DNA of 54,038 nucleotides from assembly GCA_050480245.1 (NCBI GenBank), contig JBCNEQ010000048.1. One strand, given 5' to 3'. Shown here one piece after another: positions 15,889 to 24,703 of this stretch. The notes beneath the pieces are model-generated. The model made no database searches, was not told the DNA's origin, and worked only from the letters and a program-made list of their open reading frames with translations. The position numbers and the translations under genes were made by a program. The first letter of the stretch is position 1. Every line of letters starts with the position of its first letter. This DNA comes from Anoxybacillus sp050480245. Lineage in GTDB: Bacteria > Bacillota > Bacilli > Bacillales > Anoxybacillaceae.

Positions 15889-15922
15889 AATGAAACGACA
15901 GGGAATTCCCTGTCGTTTCATT
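15889..15922. repeat. Perfect 34-bp palindrome at the htrA stop
   Basis: Two 17-base arms (AATGAAACGACAGGGAA and its complement) meet without a spacer; the end overlaps the htrA stop codon. No T run follows on the minus strand, and the ribosome site of the yyzF-like gene comes right after. It may be an mRNA end or processing hairpin, or a partial terminator. Confidence 0.75.
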
Positions 15923-17129
15923 ATAACGACTGTTTTGCTAATTTCAATGTGACTGTTTTCTTTTTGCCATCACGGTAAAATGTTACTTTCATCGTATCGC
16001 CAATTTGTTTGCGATTATATAAATGTTTTCTTAACTCGATCACATCGGCAATTTTTTCGTCATCTAATGCCACAATGACATCAAATTCACGCAAACCAGC
16101 TTGGGCAGCTGGTGATCCCGGTACGACTTGTAAAATAGCTACTCCTTCCGTGACGTTAGGAGGCAAATGAAGCGTCTGTTGCCAATGATATGCTGGAATA
16201 TCACTTAACGAGCGCAATTCAACTCCCATATATGGACGGCGAACTTGCCCAAACTTCTCTAAATCCGCAATAATTGGCTTTGCATAGTTGATCGGAATCG
16301 ATAATCCGATTCCTTCAACAGCTTCTTGAGCAATTTTCATGGAGTTAATTCCAATGACTTGACCTTCGATATTTACAAGTGCTCCACCGCTGTTTCCTGG
16401 GTTAATGGCAGCGTCTGTTTGCAATACCTCTGCATGCCAGTCTGGAATACCGTCTTGATCAATATCAATTGGAATCGTACGGTTTACGCCTGAAATGATT
16501 CCTTGTGTAACTGATCCCGCAAATTGCAAACCGAGCGGATTACCAACTGCAATAACTGGCTCTCCTACTTTTACGACATCAGAGTTGCCGAATTCAGCTA
16601 CATTTGTTACGTGTTTTGCGTCAATTTCTAATACGGCTAAATCCGTCCACACATCACTTCCAAGCAGGCGCGCTTGTACTTTTGCTCCGTCGCTTAAACT
16701 TACTTCCACACGACTTGCACCTTCAATAACGTGATGGTTCGTTACGATATATGCCTTATTTCCTTCTTTTTTATAAATGACCCCCGAACCAGTTCCTGCT
16801 TCTCCACCTTCCGACCAAAAGCTCGCCTCTTGAATATTGACAATGCCAACAACAGCATCCGATACTCTATTCACCGCTTTTGTTACTTGAGTCACAACAT
16901 CGACAGCTACACTTTTATCTACTTTTGGTTGCTCTGTTACATTCACTTGTTTTTCTTCCGTTTGTTCGAGCTCATAAGGCAAGACATCCCATTTCACTAG
17001 TGAAGGGATAGCGACAACGACAAGCATACCGCCTAAAATGGCCCCGACTATCCCTGCTAAAAAAGCGCCTCCACGATTGCCTTTTTGTTTTTGACGAATA
17101 TGTTCATAATGATCATCATAATAACCCAT
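15921..17129 (-). CDS. Membrane-anchored HtrA/DegP-type serine protease
   Basis: 402 residues. One N-terminal membrane helix (about 24-44) anchors a trypsin-like domain with His133 (TNHHVIEG), Asp163 (WTDLAVLE) and Ser247 (NPGNSGGA), followed by one PDZ domain (about 300-395). It degrades misfolded proteins at the outer face of the membrane. It corresponds to B. subtilis YyxA/HtrC by position, after the wal operon and before rlmH. It has its own 117-bp upstream gap with a TATAAT-like -10 on the minus strand near 17173. Confidence 0.93.
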   Translation of the reverse strand: MGYYDDHYEHIRQKQKGNRGGAFLAGIVGAILGGMLVVVAIPSLVKWDVLPYELEQTEEKQVNVTEQPKVDKSVAVDVVTQVTKAVNRVSDAVVGIVNIQEASFWSEGGEAGTGSGVIYKKEGNKAYIVTNHHVIEGASRVEVSLSDGAKVQARLLGSDVWTDLAVLEIDAKHVTNVAEFGNSDVVKVGEPVIAVGNPLGLQFAGSVTQGIISGVNRTIPIDIDQDGIPDWHAEVLQTDAAINPGNSGGALVNIEGQVIGINSMKIAQEAVEGIGLSIPINYAKPIIADLEKFGQVRRPYMGVELRSLSDIPAYHWQQTLHLPPNVTEGVAILQVVPGSPAAQAGLREFDVIVALDDEKIADVIELRKHLYNRKQIGDTMKVTFYRDGKKKTVTLKLAKQSL

Positions 17130-17246
17130 CTTTCACCCGTCCTTTCTTTATAACATGCTGCTTCATTTTTCATTATAATGCTCTTTTTTCCTAACTATCT
17201 AGTCTAATGATATACATACAATATATTGTTGAAAAAACGATGAAAT

Positions 17247-18035
17247 TTATACAGAAATGAGCTCTGTTGGACGAGCCGGATCCGTATCATAAAGTTGAAA
17301 TGATTCTCCCACGATCACCCCTCTTCTTTCAAGCGTCTGAGCAACTGTCATGCGCGCTAATTCTTTCATATTGTTATCTTGGCTTAAGTGAGCTAAATAA
17401 ATGCGCTTTGTTTGATCACCAATAACATCCGCTAAGGCAAAGCCAGCATCTTCATTTGAAACGTGCCCTACATCGCTTAAAATGCGACGTTTAATATGCC
17501 ACGGATATTTCCCTATCCGTAACATATCCACGTCGTGATTGCTTTCAAACACAAATACATCGGCATGGCGAATGACACCTTTCATTCGATCGCTCACATA
17601 TCCTGTATCCGTAATCAAAACTAGTTTCTTTCCGCCATAATGAAACACATAAAACATCGGCTCAGCTGCATCATGAGACACGCCAAATGACTCGACATCC
17701 ATATCTCCGAACGTGCGAACGGTACCGGTCGGAAAAATAAATTTTTGTTCAGAGGGGATGTCCCCGATGAGCCCGTCCATCGCTTTCCACGTCTTTTCAT
17801 TTGCGTAAATCGGAAGGCGATATTTACGGGCAATGACACCTAATCCTTTAATATGGTCGCTATGTTCATGTGTCACTAAAATGCCGGTTACATCTTGAAT
17901 GTTTCGATCAATATGAGCAAATAGTTGTTCTAATTGTTTGCCGCTTAACCCTGCATCAACAAGCAATCGTTCACGTTCCGTTTCTACATAAAAGGCATTT
18001 CCTGTGCTACCACTTGCTAGAACGCTAAACCTCAT
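17247..18035 (-). CDS. walJ: MBL-fold metallohydrolase WalJ (YycJ)
   Basis: About 262 residues. Metallo-beta-lactamase fold with the metal motif THEHSDH, plus ASGSTGNAFYVE at the start. A start at 18035 (MRFSV) fits the ribosome site GGAG better than the ATG at 18044. YycJ/WalJ is the last wal-operon gene and has been linked to 5'-3' exonuclease activity and to coordination of replication with cell division in other species. Its start region overlaps or abuts the walI stop. Confidence 0.92.
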   Translation of the reverse strand: MRFSVLASGSTGNAFYVETERERLLVDAGLSGKQLEQLFAHIDRNIQDVTGILVTHEHSDHIKGLGVIARKYRLPIYANEKTWKAMDGLIGDIPSEQKFIFPTGTVRTFGDMDVESFGVSHDAAEPMFYVFHYGGKKLVLITDTGYVSDRMKGVIRHADVFVFESNHDVDMLRIGKYPWHIKRRILSDVGHVSNEDAGFALADVIGDQTKRIYLAHLSQDNNMKELARMTVAQTLERRGVIVGESFQLYDTDPARPTELISV

Positions 18036-18040
18036 CTCAT

Positions 18041-18826
18041 TCACTCCAACACTTTATTTTCATCACTAATCACTTGTCCTTCAAATGCATTGACATAATA
18101 ATCCGTTTCTCCATTCACAACAACATGCCACGTCGGTGTTAATACTTGCGAAGCAGTAAATTGGACAAGTGCATAATAGCCAAGATCGATTTTTGTTACT
18201 CGATCGCCCGGCTTTAAGTAATTTCGCTTATACAACGTCTCTAGCGCTTTAATCGCTGGCAAAATTTCTTGTTTTTTCTCATCCTTTTCTAAATCAACGA
18301 GCAACGTTTGCTCATAGCCGACCATCTCCTTTTGGTCATTGACATAAATAAGCAACATGCTGCTTACGTTTTTGTAAATCGTTTTCCCATCGTATTGTTG
18401 AAAATAGACGAGCGCTTGTAAATCTTCATCATACTTCCAAAACGTATATTGATCCCCAGCAATCATATTTTGCTTTAAAAATTCCGTTAGCCGATAACCG
18501 TCTTTTGGATCTTGTAGCGGAACGGGCTGAATAAAATGAGCTTGCAAAACGGTTTCGTTTGCGGATTCAACTTGCTGGTTCGGCAATTTCTTAATTTCTT
18601 CTTCCGTAAATGTTTTGCTTTTTCCGCTCACATATGTCGCTTTTGTTATTTCTTTTGGTAAATCGACATATGTAATGCCGTCCGCTGCAAGCTGCTCTTC
18701 AATTGTCGCTTCTAAAATGACATCGAGCTGACTACTATTTTTTTTCTGAATAAATTGATAACCTAAAAATATATCGAGAATGAGGAACGTAATAATAAAA
18801 ATGGTCTTTGTTTTACTCCAATCCAA
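18041..18826 (-). CDS. walI: WalK regulator WalI (YycI)
   Basis: 261 residues from a TTG at 18826, six bases after GAGGGG; this start gives DWSKTKTIFIITFL, the normal beginning of YycI. One N-terminal membrane helix and an extracytoplasmic YycI domain. WalI with WalH forms a complex that restrains WalK. Its start overlaps the end of walH by 14 bases. Confidence 0.92.
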   Translation of the reverse strand: MDWSKTKTIFIITFLILDIFLGYQFIQKKNSSQLDVILEATIEEQLAADGITYVDLPKEITKATYVSGKSKTFTEEEIKKLPNQQVESANETVLQAHFIQPVPLQDPKDGYRLTEFLKQNMIAGDQYTFWKYDEDLQALVYFQQYDGKTIYKNVSSMLLIYVNDQKEMVGYEQTLLVDLEKDEKKQEILPAIKALETLYKRNYLKPGDRVTKIDLGYYALVQFTASQVLTPTWHVVVNGETDYYVNAFEGQVISDENKVLE

Positions 18827-20141
18827 TGATATCCCCTCTTCGTTCATCTGTCGTCATCACAATTTTTCGCCACGTTCCGTTATATAAACAGTACCAAGCT
18901 GGCTCTAACATGACGATATTTTCTCGCTCCAAATCGCGAATGAGCTCGTAACCGATAGCGATGTCATCAATTAATTCATGATCAATGTTTTTTTGTTTTT
19001 TCAACTGATCAATGACTTCATACCCAGACGAAAGCGTAATTGGCAAGCTAACGCGGTCAGGAATAGCTAATGTAAATAGCGGACGTTGATAATTGATAAT
19101 TTCATTTTCTCCCCATATTTGTACAATTTCCGCCATTCCGTAACGATTAAACACAGGATAACCATTGGCAAACAAACGAAACGTCACCTTTTTATCGTCT
19201 TCATCTAAGCGGTCAAAATAATACGTATCCGTCCAACCGCCGTGATCGTTCACAAAATCGATACTCTTTTGTAAAATCGTTGGATCTGAAGTTTGTGTCT
19301 CACCACGAGCCGCTGGATTGACATACAGTAGTAATTTTTTAGAAAAGTCGACATCCATTAAACGTGAACCATCTGTATATTCCTCACCAAAAGTGAGCAC
19401 ATCTTTTTTCACAAAACTTGGATCTGTAAATAATGCATCTTTAAATCGATCTGTACTTAATTCATCCATATAATACTGCAATCGGTTTAATACGATCGGA
19501 CGAGCAGGTAAAAATAGCGATTTTGTTTTGCTAATGTCATACGATAAAAATGGTGTATAACGCTCTGCTTGGGCATAATATGTTTGTTTTAAATTTTCAA
19601 TCGACGCATCTTGAGCAACCGCTTGATATATGCTTCGTTCATCTGCGGAAACGAAGTAGACGTTGATCTCTTCTTCATTTTCATTCATCGGAATAATGAT
19701 ACGATCAAACTGAACTTTTTCAACATCTTGATCTTCAAACTGAAACATCGTTCGATACATTTCAATCGGTATGTCATCGGGATAAATAATTTCAATTTTT
19801 CCTTTTCCACGGATAAAGGAAAGAAATTGTTCTTTCTTTATCGTGCTTGATATGTTTTCGAAATGATCGAATGTCCAATTTTTCATCTCTTTCATAAATT
19901 TATAAATGTCCGAATGATGTGTTATCCCATAATGTTGTTCATTTTTATGAATGAAAATATAACGAGGCTGAATGACTGTGCCATAATCAACGGCGACATT
20001 ACTGACAGGAACATTTTGAATGTATTTTGCGTTTTCGATGAAATCATATTTCGGTTGATAAGTCCATAAACCCCACGTTAAAAAAACGCTCGTACATACA
20101 AGAATCGTCAATACAATTGACTTGATCGTTTCGTATTTCAT
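18813..20141 (-). CDS. walH: WalK regulator WalH (YycH)
   Basis: 442 residues from the ATG at 20141, which has AAAGGA at good spacing; the ATG at 20150 overlaps the walK stop and lies too close to its ribosome site. MKYETIKSIVLTILV is the single N-terminal membrane helix; the rest is a large extracytoplasmic domain. WalH binds WalI and modulates the WalK kinase. Tightly linked within the wal operon. Confidence 0.93.
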   Translation of the reverse strand: MKYETIKSIVLTILVCTSVFLTWGLWTYQPKYDFIENAKYIQNVPVSNVAVDYGTVIQPRYIFIHKNEQHYGITHHSDIYKFMKEMKNWTFDHFENISSTIKKEQFLSFIRGKGKIEIIYPDDIPIEMYRTMFQFEDQDVEKVQFDRIIIPMNENEEEINVYFVSADERSIYQAVAQDASIENLKQTYYAQAERYTPFLSYDISKTKSLFLPARPIVLNRLQYYMDELSTDRFKDALFTDPSFVKKDVLTFGEEYTDGSRLMDVDFSKKLLLYVNPAARGETQTSDPTILQKSIDFVNDHGGWTDTYYFDRLDEDDKKVTFRLFANGYPVFNRYGMAEIVQIWGENEIINYQRPLFTLAIPDRVSLPITLSSGYEVIDQLKKQKNIDHELIDDIAIGYELIRDLERENIVMLEPAWYCLYNGTWRKIVMTTDERRGDIIGLE

Positions 20142-20146
20142 CGTTT

Positions 20147-21961
20147 TCATCCTTTTTTCTGTTGTTCAATCGGCAAAGTGAAGTAGATGGTTGTCCCTTT
20201 TCGCTCTTGACTTTCCGCCCAAATACGTCCACCATGTGCAACGACAACCTCTTTTGCAATCGCAAGACCTAATCCTGTTCCGCCGAGCTTACGCGAACGT
20301 GCCTTGTCGACACGATAAAAACGCTCAAAAATTTTCGATAAATCGGATTTCGGAATACCGACACCTTCATCTTTCACACTTACTTGAATGTAATCTTCTA
20401 CTTTTTCAACACGAAACGTAATTGTTCCGCCTTGTGGCGAGTATTTAAGCGCGTTCGAAATAATATTATCAAGCACTTGAGTAATTTTATCTTCATCCAT
20501 ATAAACAATTATTTTTTCATCTGGAAAGTCACGAACAAACGAAACATTTTCTTTTTTTGTTAATTCAAATCGATTAATGACTTTATGGAAATATGGAATA
20601 AAATGTACACGTGTTTTTTTCAATTTATAGTCTTTGCTGTCGAGCTTAGAAAGCTGTAACAAATCGTTAACAAGACGAATCATTCGCTCTGTCTCATTTT
20701 GTGTCACTTCGATAAATCGCGGAGCAATTTCTTCATCGCGCCAAGCTCCATCCGCAAGCGCCTCTAAATAACTGCGCATCGTTGTGAGCGGCGTTCGCAA
20801 TTCATGCGAAACATTCGCTACAAACTCTCGACGATCACGATCAATTTTTTCGTGTTCTGTAATGTCATGCAACACAACAATTAATCCGTTCACAAATCCC
20901 TTTTCTTTTTGAATCACAGATAAAGAGGCACGTAAAATGTACATTTCCTCGTCTGTACTAAAATCTAAAATTAATGTTTCACGTTCTTCAATTAACGTTT
21001 CGAACGTATATTGTTCATCTAGCCCTAATACCGTCACAATTGGTGCAGAAAGCACTGTTTCACGTGAAACATTTAAAATGTTGAGGGCGGCATCATTGAT
21101 TAAAATAATTCTCCCTTTTCGATCGGTCGCAATGACACCATCTGTCATATGTGTTAATACCGACTCTAATTTACGTCGCTCTCCTTCTGTCGTAGCTTGC
21201 GCTTCTTGCAATTTTTTCGTTAAGTTGTTAAAGCTGAGCGCAAGCTGGCCAATTTCATCATATCCATATACTTTTACTTTTCGTGAAAAATTACCTTTTG
21301 CCATCGCAACCGCTTGTTTACGCATATCCGAAATTGGACGCGTAATCGTCTGTGCTAACAAAATGCCTAACAATGCTGTAATAACTAAAGCAATTCCTGT
21401 TCCTGTTGCTAAAATGTTATTAATTTGTCTCATTTGCGCAAAAACATTTTCCATTGAGGCAACGACATAAATAGCACCTTTAATTTCCTCCCCGACTTTA
21501 ATTGGTGTAGAAGAAATATACATGCGATGCCCTGTTTTCGGATCAACAAGCATCTTTTCCGTCATCTCGCCTGCTACCAATGTTCGTTTAATAAGTAAAT
21601 CGGTCGTTCGTTTCCCTACAATATTTTGATTGTATGGATTCGATGTACCTAATATTTTGCTTTTATTATCAATAACACGCACTTCAGAAATATCTTGTGA
21701 AACAAAATCTTGTAAAATAGTCCGAATTTTTTCTTCAAGTGTAGGGCTTTTTTTATCGCGTTCCTTATTCATTTCTTGCTCGATGTTATAAGCAAGCAAA
21801 GTGACACGCTCATTCAACGAGTTTTTAAAGGTTTCAACAAGCTGCGCTTCGAGTTGGCGCACAAAATAAGCCCCGATAATTTGCATCGCAATTAAAATAA
21901 GCAAAATGTAAATTAACGCAAATTTCACATGAATCGATTGAAATATGCTTACTTTTCTCAT
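20147..21961 (-). CDS. walK: Essential sensor histidine kinase WalK (YycG)
   Basis: 604 residues. Two membrane helices (about 12-35 and 183-205) flank an extracytoplasmic sensor (about 40-180), followed by HAMP, a PAS domain (about 265-370), HisKA with phospho-acceptor His386 (NVSHELRTPLTTM) and HATPase_c. WalK senses wall state and phosphorylates WalR to control autolysins. It lies 4 bp from walR. A parS site is embedded in the PAS coding region, at the codons for NVSRET (residues 297-302). Confidence 0.97.
   Translation of the reverse strand: MRKVSIFQSIHVKFALIYILLILIAMQIIGAYFVRQLEAQLVETFKNSLNERVTLLAYNIEQEMNKERDKKSPTLEEKIRTILQDFVSQDISEVRVIDNKSKILGTSNPYNQNIVGKRTTDLLIKRTLVAGEMTEKMLVDPKTGHRMYISSTPIKVGEEIKGAIYVVASMENVFAQMRQINNILATGTGIALVITALLGILLAQTITRPISDMRKQAVAMAKGNFSRKVKVYGYDEIGQLALSFNNLTKKLQEAQATTEGERRKLESVLTHMTDGVIATDRKGRIILINDAALNILNVSRETVLSAPIVTVLGLDEQYTFETLIEERETLILDFSTDEEMYILRASLSVIQKEKGFVNGLIVVLHDITEHEKIDRDRREFVANVSHELRTPLTTMRSYLEALADGAWRDEEIAPRFIEVTQNETERMIRLVNDLLQLSKLDSKDYKLKKTRVHFIPYFHKVINRFELTKKENVSFVRDFPDEKIIVYMDEDKITQVLDNIISNALKYSPQGGTITFRVEKVEDYIQVSVKDEGVGIPKSDLSKIFERFYRVDKARSRKLGGTGLGLAIAKEVVVAHGGRIWAESQERKGTTIYFTLPIEQQKKG
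21056..21071 (+). promoter_or_regulatory. parS centromere site inside walK
   Basis: TGTTTCACGTGAAACA, a perfect 16-bp palindrome matching the ParB (Spo0J) consensus TGTTNCACGTGAAACA. It lies about 23 kb from the origin, so it belongs to the origin-proximal set of parS sites loaded by the ParB encoded at 34.9-35.8 kb. Confidence 0.93.
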
Positions 21962-21965
21962 GCGG

Positions 21966-22670
21966 TTACTCCTGTTCCGGATTTCGTAAATAATACCCTA
22001 CTCCACGTCTTGTCACAATCCACGTCGGGTGCGAAGGATTATCTTCAATTTTTTCACGCAAGCGACGAACAGTCACATCAACGGTACGTACATCGCCAAA
22101 GTAATCGTATCCCCATACCGTTTGCAATAAATGTTCACGCGTCATCACTTGCCCAATATGTTTCGCTAAATAGTGAAGAAGTTCGAACTCACGATGAGTT
22201 AACTCAATTTGCTCACCTCGTTTCGATACTGTATAAGCGTCTGGATGAATCGTAAGCGAGCCGATTTTTATTTCGCTCATTTCTTTCACATCTTGTTCTT
22301 GTGTTTGTTGGTGGCGACGTAAATTCGCTTTGACGCGCGCTAACAATTCACGTGTGCTAAACGGTTTCGTTACATAATCATCAGCGCCAAGCTCTAGCCC
22401 AAGCACTTTATCAATTTCAGAATCTTTCGCTGTCAACATAATAATTGGCATATCGTATTTTTTACGAATTTCCCGACATACTTCCATCCCATCTTTTTGT
22501 GGAAGCATAATATCTAATAAAATTAAATCTGGTTGAATGTCCTCTACTTTTTGTAATGCTTCAACACCGTCGTATGCACAATATACATCATATCCTTCTT
22601 TTCTTAAATTAAATTGCAAAATGTCAGCAATCGGTTTTTCATCATCAACAACTAAAATTTTTTTCTCCAT
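21966..22670 (-). CDS. walR: Essential response regulator WalR (YycF)
   Basis: 234 residues. Receiver domain with LVVDDEKP and phospho-acceptor Asp53, then an OmpR-type winged helix (about 130-232) with TREHLLQTVWGYDY. WalR activates wall hydrolase and wall-growth genes. It is the first gene of the walRKHIJ operon; tRNA-Phe and its terminator lie upstream. GGGGGAGTG is the ribosome site. Confidence 0.97.
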   Translation of the reverse strand: MEKKILVVDDEKPIADILQFNLRKEGYDVYCAYDGVEALQKVEDIQPDLILLDIMLPQKDGMEVCREIRKKYDMPIIMLTAKDSEIDKVLGLELGADDYVTKPFSTRELLARVKANLRRHQQTQEQDVKEMSEIKIGSLTIHPDAYTVSKRGEQIELTHREFELLHYLAKHIGQVMTREHLLQTVWGYDYFGDVRTVDVTVRRLREKIEDNPSHPTWIVTRRGVGYYLRNPEQE

Positions 22671-22731
22671 TTATGCTCACTCCCCCAAAACGCATATTTA
22701 CATATAGTGTATCATGTCACTATTATAAAAT

Positions 22732-22765
22732 AAAAAAGCATAGACACATATACGTATCTATGCTT
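22732..22765 (-). terminator. Terminator after tRNA-Phe
   Basis: AGCATAGA pairs with TCTATGCT around a 10-14 nt loop and is followed by six T on the minus strand, ending the tRNA transcript before walR. Confidence 0.8.
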
Positions 22766-22770
22766 GCAAG

Positions 22771-22843
22771 TGGCTCGGGACGGAATCGAACCGCCGACAC
22801 AAGGATTTTCAGTCCTTTGCTCTACCGACTGAGCTACCGAGCC
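22771..22843 (-). tRNA. tRNA-Phe (GAA)
   Basis: 73 nt without CCA. Acceptor GGCTCGG/CCGAGCC with discriminator A, D arm GCTCAGTCGGTAGAGC, anticodon loop with GAA, T arm GCGGTTCGATTCCGTC. The 3' CCA is not encoded (the genome reads CTT), so it must be added by CCA-adding enzyme; the neighbouring tRNA-Asp does encode CCA. Confidence 0.97.
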
Positions 22844-23083
22844 ATATAAACAATTTTCTCCACCATACTATTCCACTTGAAACAACGTCCTTCGTCCCGC
22901 TCTCCGTTTGCTTACTCAAGATGCTAGTCGAGCGGTACGCTGAGGCCTTGGCACAGAAGCCAATTCGAACGTGCTCTACCGACTGTGTCCCTTCCTCTAC
23001 TTGTTTATTCAAAGAAGGGTGATGCGTCGGGACAACTCGTAGCTCGACACTGACGCCTTGACTTGTAGCTACCGAGCCATATG
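22844..23083 (-). repeat. tRNA-Phe-like mosaic with two diverged repeat units
   Basis: Between the two tRNA genes lie 240 bp with no gene. Read on the minus strand, GGCTCGGTAGCT (23067-23078) equals the 5' end of tRNA-Phe, and CAGTCGGTAGAGCA (22972-22985) equals its next 14 bases. An 81-bp block (22986-23066) splits them. After that comes CGTTCGAATTGG, like a T loop, with no anticodon arm. Two blocks beginning CAAGGC[G/C]TCAG (22985-23060 and 22894-22950) look like diverged copies of one unit. Confidence 0.6.
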
Positions 23084-23129
23084 TATAACTAACTTCCCAA
23101 TTTTTATCGCATTGCTATTTCAATAAAAA

Positions 23130-23205
23130 TGGCGGTTCCGACGGGATTCGAACCCGCGATCTCCTGCGTGACAGGCAGGCATGTTAACCCCTACACCACG
23201 GAACC
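23130..23205 (-). tRNA. tRNA-Asp (GTC)
   Basis: 76 nt with encoded CCA. Acceptor GGTTCCG/CGGAACC with discriminator G, anticodon stem-loop CCTGCCTGTCACGCAGG with GTC, T loop GGGTTCGAATCCC. It follows purA, and resembles the tRNA cluster near walR in other Bacillaceae. Confidence 0.97.
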
Positions 23206-23263
23206 GCATTTCAAAAGACATGTTTTATTGTATTATAAAAATAGTAGTAAAGCAATAGTTTTT

Positions 23264-23300
23264 AAAAAAAACGTCGATGAACGAATCATCGACGTTTTTT
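23264..23300 (-). terminator. Terminator after purA
   Basis: AACGTCGATGA, loop and TCATCGACGTT followed by T residues form a strong terminator directly after the purA stop; the mirrored T runs let it work in both directions. Confidence 0.85.
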
Positions 23301-23301
23301 G

Positions 23302-24588
23302 TTATGCATACACACTACGGACAACGTTCGTTTGGGAACGGTCTGGTCCGACAGAGAAAATCGAGAGCGGAATGCCTGTTAATTGTGAAATGCGCTCAAC
23401 GTAATGGCGCGCGTTAGCAGGAAGCTCGTCTAAACTTTTTACACCAGTAATATCTTCTGTCCAACCTGGCATTTCTTCGTATACAGGTTCGCATTCCGCT
23501 AGCACTTTTAAGCTGGCAGGAAACTCCTCAATGATTTGTCCTTTGTATCGGTAAGCGACACAAATTTTTAATGTTTCAATCCCTGTTAATACGTCGATCG
23601 AGTTTAATGATAAATCTGTAATGCCACTAACGCGGCGCGCGTGACGAACAACGACGCTATCAAACCAACCGACGCGGCGTGGGCGTCCCGTCGTCGTCCC
23701 GTACTCGCGACCTACTTCGCGAATGCGATCTCCAATTTCATTGTTTAACTCTGTTGGAAACGGCCCATCGCCAACACGTGTTGTATATGCTTTAGCTACA
23801 CCAACAACATGTTTAATTTTTGTCGGACCAACACCTGCACCAATCGTAACCCCACCAGCAACAGGATTTGATGACGTAACAAACGGATACGTTCCTTGAT
23901 CAATATCTAACATAACGCCTTGCGCGCCTTCAAATAAAACGCGTCGCCCTTCATCAAGCGCATCATTTAATACAACAGATGTATCGCAAACGTACTTTGC
24001 AATTTGCTGTCCATATTCATAATATTCATCAAGAATGTGTTCTAATTTAAATCCTTCAACACCGTACACTTTTTCAAAAAGCACATTTTTCTCTGCTAAA
24101 TTGCGCGCTAATTTTTCTTCAAACACTTCGCGGTCGAGCAAATCTGCGATTCGAATGCCGACACGTGCCGCTTTATCCATATAAGCAGGGCCAATTCCTT
24201 TTTTCGTCGTTCCGATTTTGTTAGCCCCTTTTCGTTCTTCTTCTACTTCATCAAGCTTTAAATGATAAGGCAAAATCACATGTGCGCGATTGCTAATGCG
24301 TAAATTTTCCGTACTTACTCCACGCTCGTGTAAATACGCTAATTCTTGCACAAGCGCTTTCGGATCAACCACCATTCCGTTGCCAATGACGCAAATTTTA
24401 TCTTTATAAAAAATGCCAGAAGGAATTAGATGTAATTTATACTTTTCGCCGTTAAATACAATCGTATGCCCAGCGTTATTTCCACCTTGATATCGTGCAA
24501 TCACTTCTGCATGTTGTGATAAAAAGTCTGTAATTTTTCCTTTTCCCTCATCGCCCCATTGTGTTCCAACAACAACAACCGAAGACAT
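23302..24588 (-). CDS. purA: Adenylosuccinate synthetase
   Basis: 428 residues from the ATG at 24588 with GGAGGTG upstream; the frame is open to 24621 but the extra residues are not conserved. PurA joins IMP and aspartate with GTP to make adenylosuccinate, the first step to AMP. Visible motifs are the P-loop-like GTQWGDEGKGK, the signature QGGNNAGHTIV and GTTGRPRRVGW. It has its own promoter and a likely PurBox, in keeping with PurR control. Confidence 0.97.
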   Translation of the reverse strand: MSSVVVVGTQWGDEGKGKITDFLSQHAEVIARYQGGNNAGHTIVFNGEKYKLHLIPSGIFYKDKICVIGNGMVVDPKALVQELAYLHERGVSTENLRISNRAHVILPYHLKLDEVEEERKGANKIGTTKKGIGPAYMDKAARVGIRIADLLDREVFEEKLARNLAEKNVLFEKVYGVEGFKLEHILDEYYEYGQQIAKYVCDTSVVLNDALDEGRRVLFEGAQGVMLDIDQGTYPFVTSSNPVAGGVTIGAGVGPTKIKHVVGVAKAYTTRVGDGPFPTELNNEIGDRIREVGREYGTTTGRPRRVGWFDSVVVRHARRVSGITDLSLNSIDVLTGIETLKICVAYRYKGQIIEEFPASLKVLAECEPVYEEMPGWTEDITGVKSLDELPANARHYVERISQLTGIPLSIFSVGPDRSQTNVVRSVYA

Positions 24589-24625
24589 AGCGAGCACCTC
24601 CGCTTCATCAATTCCAAACAAAGTA

Positions 24626-24654
24626 AGTGTACCAAATCAACTACGAAAAATCAA
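24626..24654 (-). promoter_or_regulatory. purA promoter
   Basis: TTGATT (24649-24654), 17 bp, TACACT (24626-24631) on the minus strand, about 38 bp upstream of the purA start codon. Confidence 0.6.
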
Positions 24655-24657
24655 TAA

Positions 24658-24670
24658 AAAACCGAACGTT
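24658..24670 (+). promoter_or_regulatory. PurBox-like PurR site upstream of purA
   Basis: AAAACCGAACGTT matches the PurBox consensus AWWWCCGAACWWT except at one W. It abuts the -35 of purA. A second, inverted TTCG core lies about 27 bp further upstream, wider than the usual 16-17 bp spacing, so the pair is imperfect. Confidence 0.45.
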
Positions 24671-24703
24671 TATATATTCATTTATGTTTTTTATTCGTAT
24701 AAA

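Noticed and set aside
20937..21470. 177-codon plus-strand ORF opposite walK
   Set aside because: Antisense shadow of walK without ribosome site or domain.
22809..23012. 67-codon minus-strand ORF over the tRNA-Phe and mosaic region
   Set aside because: It runs into the tRNA-Phe gene and has no protein-like features; it is an accident of the repeat-rich sequence.
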